From Adiantum capillus-veneris (lineage: Eukaryota > Streptophyta > Polypodiopsida > Polypodiales > Pteridaceae): DNA of 64,000 nucleotides. Of the stretch, positions 1-10,199 are shown piece by piece. Position numbers and translations under genes: made by a program. The notes beneath the pieces were generated by a model, which saw only the letters and a program-made list of their open reading frames with translations, ran no database searches and was not told the origin of the DNA. The first letter of the stretch is position 1. The number at the start of each line of letters is the position of its first letter. The stretch spans positions 131,127,182 through 131,191,181 of the forward strand of contig CM043967.1 of the NCBI GenBank assembly GCA_014529385.2, given 5' to 3'.

Positions 1-849
1 AAGGCTCGACCATGTTAAGCAAGCTCTAGGCATATATGAGATGGAACTCTTAGTTCTACATTGTCTAGACTCGTGGAAGCACTATTTATTGGGGAATCCT
101 TTGATTCTATTGACGGATCACCAAAGCATTAAGTACGTTATGACGTAGACCAAGGTCTCCCGACAAACAAATGAGGTGGGAAAATTTCCTTTCGCAATTT
201 CATCTTCATATTGCTCACATTGCTAGCAAGCATAAGCAAGTAGCTGATGCACTCTCAAGATGACCGAGAGTGAATGTGGTTTCCATAGAAACTCACAATG
301 ATCTATCTTCTATGATAGATGACTGCACTATTGATCTCGATTTTAGAGATGGGATTTCATCCCTTGCGGGAAGAAAGAAGAACCGTTTACCCTACAAGAT
401 GGTTATCTTCTCTATGGCAATAGACTATGTGTTACTAACTCATTACGTGAGAAAGTAATATATGAATCTCCTTATGCGGGGCATAGAGGGTTTCAGTCTA
501 CCCTAAAAGGGATAGAAACATATTTCTATTGGCCTTCCATGAAATCAAACATACAAGAGTATGTTTCAAAATGTGTGATATGCCAAAAGACAAAGTTTGA
601 TAGAGGGAAGCAACCTGGATTGCTTCTACCTTTGACAATCCCTAATTCACCGTGGGAGAGCATATCCATGGATTTTATCTTTGGATTGCCCAAGTCTATC
701 CATGGGAATACAGGAATATGGATGACAGTAGACAAGTTTATCAAACAAGCATATTTCATACCTGTCAAAAATACTATCAAAGCCCTCAAATGGCAACCCT
801 CTTTATATCACAAATCTTCAAGTACCATGGCTTTCCAATGTCCATAGTG
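1..849 (+). pseudogene. Ty3/gypsy chromovirus pol remnant: RNase H end and integrase start
   Basis: Degenerate pol of a Ty3/gypsy element. Bases 1-255 translate, with stops and frameshifts, to the end of RNase H (YEMELLVLH, then LLTDHQSIKY, then remains of the ADALSR motif). Bases 270-849 hold the start of integrase: the CX2C of its zinc-binding domain (CVICQKTK), then the core start SISMDFIFGLPKS with its first catalytic Asp. The reading breaks off at IVSN, exactly where the Copia element at 855 begins, and resumes at 6445. Together with the chromodomain near 7250 this marks the chromovirus branch. The element is dead, and its 5' part lies outside the window. Confidence 0.85.
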
Positions 850-854
850 TCAAA
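850..854. repeat. Target-site duplication (TCAAA), left copy
   Basis: The pentamer TCAAA precedes the LTR terminus TGTAAAGAATG. The identical pentamer follows the other terminus at 6440-6444. Removing one copy plus the insert restores continuous integrase coding (VSN-RDP) in the host chromovirus, which confirms the boundaries. Confidence 0.9.
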
Positions 855-1135
855 TGTAAAGAATGAGGATGCAAGAGAGCTACACAAGACAAGCACAAAG
901 CACACAAAGATGGAAAGCTTCTTCTTCTTCTTCATAGAGAAGAGAGTACAAAAATGACTAATTGCTAAAGCTGAAAAGTAGCACATATGTACATGCGGTC
1001 ACTAAGTGTGAACTCGCTAGAAGCATACTAGGCTGGCACTATAAGTGTAGTCCAGTAGTAGAATCACTGGCAGAGATCCTCTGTGTCGGTCACCTAATGC
1101 GCCAGTGAGTAAATGCCGTAAGCGGCCAAGACCCG
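855..1135 (-). repeat. Copia LTR, partial
   Basis: Matches 6119-about 6399 nearly base for base. It lacks the last about 40 bp of the full 321-bp LTR, because the sequence switches at about 1135 into gag (plus strand). It begins TGTAAAGAATGAGG, the inverted LTR terminus. Confidence 0.85.
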
Positions 1136-3645
1136 GAGATGAGTATGTACATTTCAGGTCTTCCATGAATACAAGAGACGACATCCCCATGTTCCAAGAT
1201 TTGATTTCTATGCTTATTCTTGAGGAGAATAACCTTGACACATCTTCTTCTCATGGCAAAAATAATTCTGAACAGGCCTTCTATTTTAACTCCAACAGAG
1301 GTAGAGATAGAGGTCGTGGTCGAGGCCCAAGGGGTTGCGCGGGCAAATTTCTGGAAGGTCAATCAAATCAAAACAATACAGATGGCAAGGGAAACCAGTC
1401 TCAAGGCCGGGGGAGACAAAGAGGTCGTGGTGCAGGATCAAGCAGGCAGCAACATACTCTAGATAGCAGAGAATGTTGGACTTGTGGTGAAAGAGGTCAC
1501 ATGTCACATGACTGTCCAAAGGGAAAAGCAAGTGGAAAGAGAGAACAGGGCAACTATGCATCTACTAGCAGAGATGCAAATGACAGTAAAAACGAGCGCA
1601 TGTTTGTTATGCAGCATGTAATGAATACAATGACTGCAGAGAATTCCACCCAAGATGATGTTTGGTATGTGGATTCAGGTGCCTCTAATCACATGACGTC
1701 TCGTGGAGAGTGGTTTAGAGATATACGCAAACCAGATGTGTCAGGCTATGTGCAGACAGGAGATGACACAGCTCACCCCATTGCTCATGTAGGGGACATA
1801 CCCCTAAATACAAAGAGTGGGAAATCAAAGTACTTAGCAGATGTACTTCATGTCCCAAACATTACAAAGAATCTTGTTTCTGTTGGACAAATGGTTGAGC
1901 AAGGTTTGCAGGTTCGCTTCAATCCGAATGGATGTCATGTAGAAGATTTCCAGAATGGCTGTAAGCTCATCACAGAGGGCAAATGTGTGGGCAGAATGTT
2001 TACGCTGAATGTAGACATGCCTGAGGTAAAAGCTGCATTATTTGCACAAGGCATAGGTGTTGTGGCTGATGTTGACATTTGGCACAAACGCATTGGCCAT
2101 GTCAATGAGCAGAGATTGCGCAGCATGCAATCAAAACAGATTGTAAAAGGTTTGCCCAAATTCAAGGTGGATGGAATGCATAAAGTGTGTGCAGCATGCC
2201 AGTTTGGAAAACAGTCAAAGGGCTCATTTCCACATGAGCGCAATGTATGTAAAAATCCACTTGAGGTGGTGCACACAGATGTTTGGGGTCTAACTGATAC
2301 TGCAAGTATACATGGTTGCAGGTATTATGTCTCTTTCATTGATGACCATACAAGAAAAGTATGGGTCTACTTCATACGTAACAAAAGTGAAGTGTTTGGT
2401 CACTTTCAGGACTTCAAAGTCATGATTGAGAAGGAGACAGATATGCAAATCAAGACATTGAGGTCAGATGGAGGGGGAGAGTACTTCTCCAATGATTTTT
2501 TAGATTTTCTGCGAATGCATAGTATACGCAGGCAGTTTACATGCAGATATACTCCACAACAGAATGGGGTCGCAGAAAGGAAAAACAGGCACATTGCAGA
2601 GGTTGCACGTGCATTGATGAATGAGAAGCACATGCCTCATCATTTTTGGGCTGAAGCTGTAAATACAGCTGTGTACATTATGAAGAGGACACCTACAGCT
2701 GCGGTGCATGATGTAACGCCTGAGGAAAAGTTTACAGGTACAAAGCCTGATTTGGCACACTTGAAAGTGTTTGGATGCATAGCTTACGTGCATGTACCAG
2801 ATGAGTTGCGTAGGAAATTGGATCCTAAAGCAGAGAAATGTATTCTTGTGGGATATTCCCTTGAACAAAAGGGGTACAGTTGCTACAATCCTACTACACG
2901 AGAATTACGAGTGAGCACAGATGTAGTCTTTGATGAGATGAGCAGCTGGTACAGTAATGCACATGGCATTATTGGGGCTGATGTAAAAGATGATGTGATC
3001 GTACAAAATGTGAGGCCACAGTCACAGGTTTTGAGTGGACCACAAGAGTCCTCTTCTCGTGGATCTGTTGAGAAGCCATGGAATGGTAGACTACGTACGC
3101 AGGTTACTCCACCAGCAGGTACAGGGAATGTATCACGAAAAGGAAAGGAAAAGGTTGATGAACCTCCCTTTATGGTTGATGCATCATCAGGTTTTTCACA
3201 TGTAGACATGGATTCAGATGGTTCTGAACAAAGTCTTGATGAGGAATTTGGAATTCCGGCTGTCAGGACACCTGGTGTAAGGAAAGTACAAGAAGATGCT
3301 AGAGGGCAAAGGAGTGACCCAGGACCGCGCAAATCTAACAGAGTCAAAAATCCAGTTCAGAAATTGACTTATGATGGGTATCTAGCGCATCACCAAGCCT
3401 ACATGGCTAAGGTGATACAAGATGTGGGGCCCACATGTTTTGAGGATGCAGTTGGAAATGTGCATTGGGATGATGCAATGAATGAAGAGATGGCTGCATT
3501 GGAAGCAAACGACACATGGGAGTTGGTGCCATTGCCAAGTGGCAAGAAAGCTATTGGCTGTAAATGGGTGTATAAAACCAAGCATAAGGCTGATGGTAAC
3601 ATTGAGCGTCACAAGGCAAGGCTGGTCGCAAAGGGTTATGCATAG
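1105..3645 (+). CDS. Copia gag C-terminus, protease, integrase and start of RT
   Basis: Open frame of 846 codons encoding most of a Ty1/copia polyprotein. The first ten residues (MSKCRKRPRP) are antisense LTR, so the apparent start is an accident of rearrangement. Real gag sequence begins at GDEYVHF. Next come an Arg/Gly-rich stretch, a CCHC knuckle (CWTCGERGHMSHDC, near residue 125), the aspartic protease DSGASNHM (near 192), the integrase HHCC region (HKRIGH...CAACQFGKQ) and the DDE core (HTDVWG, SDGGGEY, GVAERKNRH, all catalytic residues present). The RT start KWVYKTKHKADG follows. The frame ends at TAG 3643-3645 inside the conserved motif GYA-TYGIDYEETFAPVA, a probable CAG-to-TAG nonsense change. 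The next segment continues in the same frame. Confidence 0.9.
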   Translation: MSKCRKRPRPGDEYVHFRSSMNTRDDIPMFQDLISMLILEENNLDTSSSHGKNNSEQAFYFNSNRGRDRGRGRGPRGCAGKFLEGQSNQNNTDGKGNQSQGRGRQRGRGAGSSRQQHTLDSRECWTCGERGHMSHDCPKGKASGKREQGNYASTSRDANDSKNERMFVMQHVMNTMTAENSTQDDVWYVDSGASNHMTSRGEWFRDIRKPDVSGYVQTGDDTAHPIAHVGDIPLNTKSGKSKYLADVLHVPNITKNLVSVGQMVEQGLQVRFNPNGCHVEDFQNGCKLITEGKCVGRMFTLNVDMPEVKAALFAQGIGVVADVDIWHKRIGHVNEQRLRSMQSKQIVKGLPKFKVDGMHKVCAACQFGKQSKGSFPHERNVCKNPLEVVHTDVWGLTDTASIHGCRYYVSFIDDHTRKVWVYFIRNKSEVFGHFQDFKVMIEKETDMQIKTLRSDGGGEYFSNDFLDFLRMHSIRRQFTCRYTPQQNGVAERKNRHIAEVARALMNEKHMPHHFWAEAVNTAVYIMKRTPTAAVHDVTPEEKFTGTKPDLAHLKVFGCIAYVHVPDELRRKLDPKAEKCILVGYSLEQKGYSCYNPTTRELRVSTDVVFDEMSSWYSNAHGIIGADVKDDVIVQNVRPQSQVLSGPQESSSRGSVEKPWNGRLRTQVTPPAGTGNVSRKGKEKVDEPPFMVDASSGFSHVDMDSDGSEQSLDEEFGIPAVRTPGVRKVQEDARGQRSDPGPRKSNRVKNPVQKLTYDGYLAHHQAYMAKVIQDVGPTCFEDAVGNVHWDDAMNEEMAALEANDTWELVPLPSGKKAIGCKWVYKTKHKADGNIERHKARLVAKGYA

Positions 3646-4995
3646 ACATATGGCATAGACTATGAGGAGACCTTTGCTCCAGTGGCAAAGATGACGATTG
3701 TGAGAGCTGTCATAGCAGTGGCTACATCTAGAGAATGGATTATGCATCAAATGGATGTAAAGAATGCCTTCTTGAATGGTGAGTTGCAAGAGGAAGTGTA
3801 TATGGATCAGCCACCTGGTTATGTCGATCCAAGTTACCCAGATTATGTATGCAGGCTTCTCAAAGCTTTGTATGGTTTGAAGCAGGGCTCTAGAGCATGG
3901 TATGACAGGATTGCCAAGTATCTTGTCAATATTGGGTTTAGAAGAGCTCATGCTGATCATTCACTCTATGTACGTGAGAGTGATGTGGGGATTGTGGTCA
4001 TTACCATATATGTAGATGACCTTATTATTGTGGGTGACAATGCTATGGAGATTGACCATGTGAAGGGTCTTCTCAAACAGGAGTTTGAAATGAAAGATTT
4101 GGGCGAGTTGCGCTTCTTTCTTGGCATTGAGGTGATCAGGACTCCAGAGGGTGTATGGCTGTCACAGAGACAGTATGCTTTGGACATGTTGTCAAAGTAT
4201 GGTATGGTTGATTGTAAGCCGATTTCTATTCCCTTGGATGTGAATGCAAAGCTGAGTGCAGAGAAGGGTGATGTTGTTGAGGATGTCAATATGTACAGGA
4301 AGATTGTGGGTAGTCTAATCTACTTGACTATCACGAGGCCAGAATTGAGCTACACAGTAGGCTTGGAGAGTCAGTTCATGCAGCTTCCGAGGAAGCCACA
4401 TTTGGATGGAGTACGACGCACACTTAGGTATGTGCAAGGAACTCTTGACTACGCCTTGTTCTATGCAGCAGATGTGCCATTAGCATTGTATGGGTATACA
4501 GATGCAGATTGGGCAGGTAGCATTGTTGATAGGAGATCTACGAGTGGCTTCATGTTCTCTTTTGGGAGTGTTGCTCTTACTTGGAGCAGCAAAAAGCAGC
4601 CTACGGTTTCTTTATCGAGCACAGACGCCGAGTACAGAGGTGCAGCAGTTGCGGCGTGCGAGGTAGCTTGGCTACGCACATTACTTGAGGACTTGGGAGT
4701 GCAGGTGGACCAGCAGATTGTCATCCATTGTGACAACCTCAGCAGCATGCAGTTGGCTAGGAGCCCAGTGTTCCATGCCAGGACCAAGCACATAGAGGTC
4801 CATTACCACTACGTTCGAGAGCGAGTGTTGGCGGGCGACATCGACTTGGTCTACGTCAGCACAGAGGAGCAGATAGCGAATATCTTTACCAAGGCCCTCG
4901 GAGCTGAGAAGCTTCGACATTTCCGGACTATGCTTGGACTCTGCGACATGCAGAGCTTGAGGGGGAGTGTTGAGATGTCGAGCTCTACATCTTGA
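3646..4995 (+). pseudogene. Copia reverse transcriptase and RNase H, downstream of a nonsense codon
   Basis: Continues the polyprotein frame after the stop at 3643. The first internal Met is at 3682. The RT landmarks are intact: QMDVKNAFLNGEL, LYGLKQ, the catalytic YVDDLII near 4010 and FEMKDLGELRFFLG. RNase H follows, with YTDADWAGS, SLSSTDAEY and TKHIEVHYHYVRE. The frame runs through the polypurine tract and ends 28 bp inside the LTR (stop 4993-4995), as is common in Copia elements. Apart from the one stop codon it looks functional, so this copy may have been inactivated recently. Confidence 0.85.
4961..4967 (+). other. Polypurine tract of the Copia element
   Basis: GGGGGAG lies directly before the LTR start TGTTGAGATG and is the expected plus-strand primer. 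It also encodes the RGS of the pol C-terminus. It fixes the plus-strand polarity of the 1136-5267 block. Confidence 0.8.
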
Positions 4996-5267
4996 GCTGG
5001 AATCCACTTCGGGTCTTGGCCGCTTACGGCATTTACTCACTGGCGCGTTAGGTGACCGACACGGAGGATCTCTGCCAGTGATTCTACAATTGGACTACAC
5101 TTATAGTGCCAGCCTAGTATGCTTCTAGCGAGTTCACACTTAGTGACCGCATGTACATATGTGCTACTTTTCAGCTTTAGCACTTAGTCATTTTTGTACT
5201 CTCTTCTCTGTGAAGAAGAAGAAGAATCTTTCCATCTTTGTGTGCTTTGTGCTTGTCTTGTGTAGCT
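4968..5267 (+). repeat. Copia LTR, plus orientation, 3' end missing
   Basis: Starts TGTTGAGATGTCG right after the polypurine tract and is the reverse complement of the LTRs at 855 and 6119. It stops at GTAGCT, about 20 bp short of the true terminus (...ATTCTTTACA). There it joins antisense gag, with AGCT or CT as possible microhomology. Confidence 0.8.
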
Positions 5268-5858
5268 ATGGTTCTTCTCCTCAAGAATAAGCATAGAAAT
5301 CAAATCTTGGAACATGGGGATGTCGTCTCTTGTATTCATGGAAGACCTGAAATGTACATACTCATCTCCTAGGCCATCCAAGCATGCACGGACAATGTCA
5401 TCGTCTTCCATTGAGACTTTAATAGATCCAAGAGCCTCAATGATACTCTTGATCTTCAAGGCATAATCATTGATTGAGAGGTTGTTCCTCTTAACCTGAT
5501 TTAGCTCCGACTTTAGTTGAAGCTTCCTGGCCTTGGTGTTCACCTCGAACACTCTGCCTAAGTTTTTCCATGCAATGGCGGGGGTTTCAGCATCCTGTAG
5601 ATAGCCCATCATGCCATCTGTGATGCTCATAGAAAGCCAATACATCACTTTGCTCTGGCCTTGCTGCCAGTCCCTCAAAGCTTTTCTTTGTTCTGCTGTA
5701 GCATTTGCCTCGGGAATCTCTGGTTCCTTTTCATTGTCTCCTTCTACATAGTCCCAATAACCTTTTCCTTTTAGGAAATTTGTTATTCTGAACTTCCATG
5801 CAAGGTAGTTATTTTTCTCAAGCTTCTTAGTAACAATCTGACTGAAACCGTCAGACAT
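5184..5858 (-). CDS. Copia Gag, N-terminal part
   Basis: Starts at MSDGFSQIVTKKLEKNNYLAW and holds the typical Copia capsid region (retrotran_gag_2/UBN2-like): NNYLAWKFRITNFLKG, an RKALRDWQQGQSK segment and INDYALKIKSIIEALGS. Gag coding proper stops near residue 195 at LILEEKNH. The remaining residues are antisense LTR. The rest of Gag, starting with a repeat of DEYVHFRSS...ILEE, is on the opposite strand from 1136. The untranslated leader back to the primer site is about 250 bp. Confidence 0.8.
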   Translation of the reverse strand: MSDGFSQIVTKKLEKNNYLAWKFRITNFLKGKGYWDYVEGDNEKEPEIPEANATAEQRKALRDWQQGQSKVMYWLSMSITDGMMGYLQDAETPAIAWKNLGRVFEVNTKARKLQLKSELNQVKRNNLSINDYALKIKSIIEALGSIKVSMEDDDIVRACLDGLGDEYVHFRSSMNTRDDIPMFQDLISMLILEEKNHSYTRQAQSTQRWKDSSSSSQRREYKND

Positions 5859-6106
5859 CTTGAAGCACTAAGACAAAATAGCTGCAATCTGCAAAAACCT
5901 GCAAATCTGCTGAACCTGCTATCGCGGTACCTGTAACGCTTTCTACACTCAACAAGTGTCCACAATCAAGCGTACATACAACCACTGTACTTGTACAGTA
6001 AATCTCTGTGTACTGCACTTTGGAGACCTGTTCAGAATTTGGTCGTGGATTGCGAACGAAGAGATTGTGATGCTCTTGCTCTCTTAGCCTCTCTTGCCTT
6101 TACCAG

Positions 6107-6118
6107 GCTCTGATACCA
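6107..6118 (-). other. Primer-binding site, initiator tRNA-Met type
   Basis: On the minus strand the sequence is TGGTATCAGAGC, complementary to the 3' end of plant initiator tRNA-Met. It directly abuts the LTR end at 6119. This makes 6119-6439 the 5' LTR of the original element. Confidence 0.9.
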
Positions 6119-6439
6119 TGTAAAGAATGAGGATGCAAGAGAGCTACACAAAACAAGCACAAAGCACACAAAGATGGAAAGCTTCTTCTTCTTCTTCATA
6201 GAGAAGAGAGTACAAAAATGACTAAGTGCTAAAGCTAAAAAGTAGCACATATGTACATGCGGTCACTAAGTGTGAACTCGCTAGAAGCATACTAGGCTGG
6301 CACTATAAGTAGTCCAGTTGTAGAATCACTGGCAGAGATCCTCCGTGTCGGTCACCTAACACGCCAGTGAGTAAATGCCGTAAGCGGCCAAGACCCGAAG
6401 TGGATGCCAGCTCAAGATGTAGAGCTCGACATCTCAACA
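6119..6439 (-). repeat. Copia LTR, complete (5' LTR)
   Basis: 321 bp, TG...CA on the minus strand, flanked by the primer site and by the target duplication at 6440-6444 (TCAAA, the right copy). It is the only complete LTR of this element and the reference for judging the two truncated ones. Confidence 0.9.
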
Positions 6440-6444
6440 TCAAA
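6440..6444. repeat. Target-site duplication (TCAAA), right copy
   Basis: Identical to 850-854. The host chromovirus integrase frame resumes immediately as AGA GAT CCT (RDP). Confidence 0.9.
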
Positions 6445-7340
6445 TAGAGATCCTAGAATGACCAGTAATTTTTGGAAGGTTCTCTTTGAGAATTTAAGGA
6501 CAAGGATAAACTTCTCTTCAACCTATCACCCGCAAACGGATGGCCAAAGTGAAATAGCTAACCTAACAATCCTTGATCTACAAAAGCCTATGTAACAGAA
6601 GTAGATCAAAGGTCCCAATGGGAGAAGTACTTACTGTTGGTGGAGTATGCCTACAATAACACTGTACATACCTCCACAGGAGAATCACTTTTTGAGGTAA
6701 TTGAGGGAAGATCCAAAAGTCCCTTGCTACTTAAGGTACATGGGAAGATCTTCATTGTAGGATGAGTACAGCCGAGACCTACAAGAATCTTTTCAAAAGA
6801 TTAGAATGCTATCTCTATCTCACAGCAAAGGCAAAAGACTGCTGCTAATAAGGACAGAAGAGCTCAAGCCTTTAAAGAAAATGATTGGGTCTTGCTTAAG
6901 TTTCCAAAGGCTTGATTAAGGCACACGACGGGCAAGAATTGTATGGGACACCAGATGTACTATGCTAAGCTAGCAAAAAGGTACTATGGTCCCTTCCAGA
7001 TTCTTAGGCCTATCAATGAGATGGCCTATCAACTCAAGTTTCCTGACCGTTGTCTCATACACAATGCTTTTCATGTGAGCCTCTTAAAGCCTTACAAAGG
7101 TGAGCCACCCCATGAAGCAACCATTGAAGACCCATTGGAGATCAAGGACCAAGAAGAGGTGTTGTAGGCCCAAGTCCATTCTCCGACATGAAGACAAGGT
7201 ATTGAGAGGCAGTAATATTATCGATCATATCTTATTAAGTTTAAGAACTATCCTTTTGAAGATGCTAGATGGGTGCAAGGCATACAGTTAAAGGATAATC
7301 TTAACCTTGTCAATTCTTACAATGCTTCCCTAGAGTAAGC
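6445..7340 (+). pseudogene. Chromovirus integrase C-terminal half and chromodomain remnant
   Basis: Continuation of the Ty3 integrase that is interrupted at 849. It holds RDPRMTSNFWK, then YHPQTDGQSE with the catalytic Glu, followed by a frameshifted middle. The C-terminal domain reads YYGPFQILRPINEMAYQLKFP and HNAFHVSLLKPYKG (6943-7167). A chromodomain-like end (YLIKFKNYPFEDARWV, about 7215-7275) follows, interrupted by stops. Chromodomains direct integration to marked chromatin in this branch. The Asp expected in VSDRDP is Asn here. Clearly inactive. Confidence 0.8.
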
Positions 7341-8070
7341 AAATGTAAAAATGTTCAGATTAACAAATTTTTTTTCTTATAAGACTCTCTTTTTCTTTAT
7401 TGTGCACAAATGTTGCTTAGGATATAGTTTGCGAAGACAACATCTCCCAAACACCAAGTAGACCTTGTCACACAACTATGGAAAAGTGATAGGACTAATG
7501 TGCAGATATGCTTACAGAAGCTTAGGCGAGGCTTAGGCTCTCAAGTGCCAAATGGATTAGTCATCCATTCTGGAACGGTGTTGTAGGGTAAAATAGGGAT
7601 TCTCTACCCGCTAGAAAAAGGACTAATGACTAGGCTTTATCCTCTCTACCTCATAGTCAAGGGCGACTATGATTTCAAGACAGAGTTAATTTCATAAAAA
7701 CTAATATCTAATTCTCCTAAATGATTTTATCATGTTAAACTGATCATTTAATATGGGGAAGTACCAGGGGAGAAAAAGCTAGAATATTGGTAAGGCTAGC
7801 ATAATGGTCATAGTAGGGATCCAAAGGAGGCAAAATAGGGATCACAAGAGGAACCATCTGCAAAAGACAATGTGCATCAATGGGATTCAAAGAACCTAAG
7901 GTTCATCCCATTAACACTTCCAAAAAGCTTATGTTCCAAAATTCAAATGAAATGTTCAACGGTCAATCCTTAGGGAAAATGGATTCTTTAGGAAGACCAC
8001 AAAGTCTTCCCACATCCCTAGATCGGACAGGGCAAGCCATAAAGGTACAGGAAGAGAGAGAAGAGGTGAG

Positions 8071-8101
<31 letters not shown>

Positions 8102-9279
8102 TCAAGGCTTCCCTTTACACAAAGGGCATATTAGACACATGTCAGGTTCCTAGCCCAGCTGCCCCCAATTCCCATTCATATCCTATTGGATGGACATAGA
8201 GGTGGACCAATGAGAATAAGGCTAGAGTAAATTTAGTCTAATTAATTTAAAAACACTTGATAAAAGAACCAATGAAAAATAATCTCCCTAGAAGACTATT
8301 GGATAGTCTACCAAGGGGTTCAATGAGCTTTCAGCAACCCAATGGCTTGCGTCCAATGAGAGTTTAATCGAATTATTTAATTACCTAAAGATCTCACAAA
8401 AGGGGAAAGAGCGACACTTGTCACAAGGCCGTCCATTTGACCTCTAATTTCCTATTGTCTAAGCTTGGCATGAGCCAATGAGGGGCCAGGAGGAGGAAAT
8501 AGCAAGAGGGGTCGACCAAGAGTGAGAGGGGGCTGATTTTGCAAGGCATTATGGCACACACACTCACACAAAATCATGTGTGAATTAAAGAAGATTATCT
8601 CCTTCTCAAGCTTTAATGGAAAGCTTATCATCTATTCCAAGCTTGTGAGAAGGGAGGCCTACACCAAAAACTCTTGGCTTTGTGATGAAAATCCACCCAA
8701 GAGCCGAGCTCCAATGCATACTCATCTCCTCTACATGCTAATTACTAAGCTATGCTAAGGTATTAAGAGTGATTATGTGAGGAGAAATACTTCTTTCTCA
8801 TAAGAATACTTCTTCTTCTTCTAGATCTACTCTCATACCCCGCTAGCTCTCACCATCTTTGAAGGTGTGTGAGGTCTTGGGTCTAAGACTGTGAGGGAAT
8901 TGATGTTGTGTTTTTCAAGTGTAAGCTTGCTTCTTGAAGCTTCCATCTTCATTACAATTTATTGAAGAAACACAAAGTATTGAATTGTAAAATGTCTCCC
9001 TTGATGGGGGAAATCTATAATACAAAGCCTTTTGGAGGGGGGACCGGCTCCATGTAAATCCGGTCCTCAAATGTTGTCAATTTTTCTATTTCTCTCTTTT
9101 CAAGTGTTGTCAATGCCAAATTAGCTAGTTGTAAATTGCTATGTTGCTTTCTCAATTAAGTACTCTCTCTATGCTCATTAGGAACTTTTTCTTAATGAAA
9201 TGCTCACTATGTTATCAATTTCCGCTACACACAAGTTACTAGTGCACTAAATGTTAAAATGTCCTTGAATGAGTGGTGG
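7341..9279. other. Non-coding stretch, probably 3' UTR and LTR of the chromovirus
   Basis: No protein domain was recognised. There are several CCAATGA-type boxes between 8200 and 8480, an AC microsatellite, and CT-rich and AT-rich tracts. Its position right after the chromodomain fits a 3' LTR, but no second copy lies in the window to define the ends. The short frames at 7880 and 8576 show nothing recognisable. Confidence 0.4.
8073..8101. repeat. (AC)n microsatellite
   Basis: About 14 uninterrupted AC units. Confidence 0.95.
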
Positions 9280-10130
9280 GCAAGTGTGCATATTCCTTCT
9301 TGGATGGATTCTGTAGCTACAACCAACTTGCAATTGCACCCAAGGACTAATATAAAATAGCATTTGCCATAGAATGGGGCATATTTGCATATCAAATCAT
9401 GCCATTTGGTTTGATGAATGCACTTGCAACATTCCAAAGATTGATGGCACATGCTTTCAAAGAATACTTGAGGATCTTCCTGTAAATCTATATGGATGAC
9501 CTATGTGTACACTTTCTCCTGACAGAGGAACATACAAAACACCTCAAGAAAGTATTCACGAAGTGCAAGACATATACTGTCTTAATCCACAAAAGTGTGT
9601 TTTTTTGGTCAGACAAGGACGAATATTAGGACATATTGTCTCAAAAAATGGGATATCCACGAATTTGAATAAGATAAAATTGATTATTGAAATGCCTAAA
9701 CAAATCAATGCAAAGCAAGTACAGTGTTTTATGGGACAATGTGGTTATTACAAGAGGTTCATACACACGTATGCAATCGTTGCCTAACCTCTGTACTTAT
9801 ATGATCTTTGAATGGACAAATGAGTGTGAGGAATTATTTTAAAAATTAAAAGATTCTCTCGTATCCACTCCAATGTTAAAAGTACCTGATTGGAGAAAAT
9901 CTTTCACATTCATATTGATGCGTCTGTATTTTCTATAGGATGTATTTTGGCCCAACCAGGAGACGAAACTATGGATTTCCTAGTTTGTTATGCCAGCCAA
10001 CAGCAACTCAACAGTGCTAAAAATAACTACACCACCACCGAAAGAGAGGGGCTTAGAATGATTTATGCTGTTAAGAAATTTTGACATTATCTCCTCTTAT
10101 ACCTTGTCAACAAGCCATGCAATACAGGGC
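9280..10130 (+). pseudogene. Ty3/gypsy reverse transcriptase and RNase H remnant
   Basis: Degenerate, frameshifted RT. Visible motifs are SFLDGFCSYNQ, MPFGLMNALATFQRLM, the catalytic IYMDDL near 9487, RILGHIVSKNGI and MGQCGYYKRFIHTYA. RNase H follows at 9890-10084 (HIHIDASVFSIGCILAQ, then NYTTTEREGLRMIYAVKKF). This is an element distinct from the chromovirus. Its IN motifs and downstream protease-like segment recall the non-chromodomain (Tat/Athila-like) Ty3 branch. The 5' end is missing. Confidence 0.8.
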
Positions 10131-10199
10131 AAATTGTAAGATGGTTCATCATACTGCTTAAGTTTGACTTTACTATAGTGGTTAACAAGGGGATGATGC

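Larger units (their letters stand above)
855..6439 (-). mobile_element. Ty1/copia retrotransposon with inverted internal block
   Basis: A 5585-bp insertion bounded by TG...CA termini and a 5-bp duplication. Read on the minus strand it starts normally: LTR 6439-6119, primer site 6118-6107, gag N-terminus 5858-about 5275. Then the polarity flips. The next block (LTR 5267-4968, polypurine tract, pol, gag C-terminus back to 1136) lies on the plus strand, and a partial minus-strand LTR (1135-855) closes the element. About 94 bp of gag is present at both junctions (1136-1229 and 5275-5368) in opposite orientation. The three LTR copies are very similar, with about eight differences over 280 bp between two of them, so the element is fairly young. 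It cannot make a normal gag-pol in this arrangement. Confidence 0.85.

Noticed and set aside
1105-1134. Met at 1105 as a genuine start of a Copia polyprotein
   Set aside because: The first ten codons are antisense LTR. The true gag sequence begins at 1136 after the rearrangement junction.
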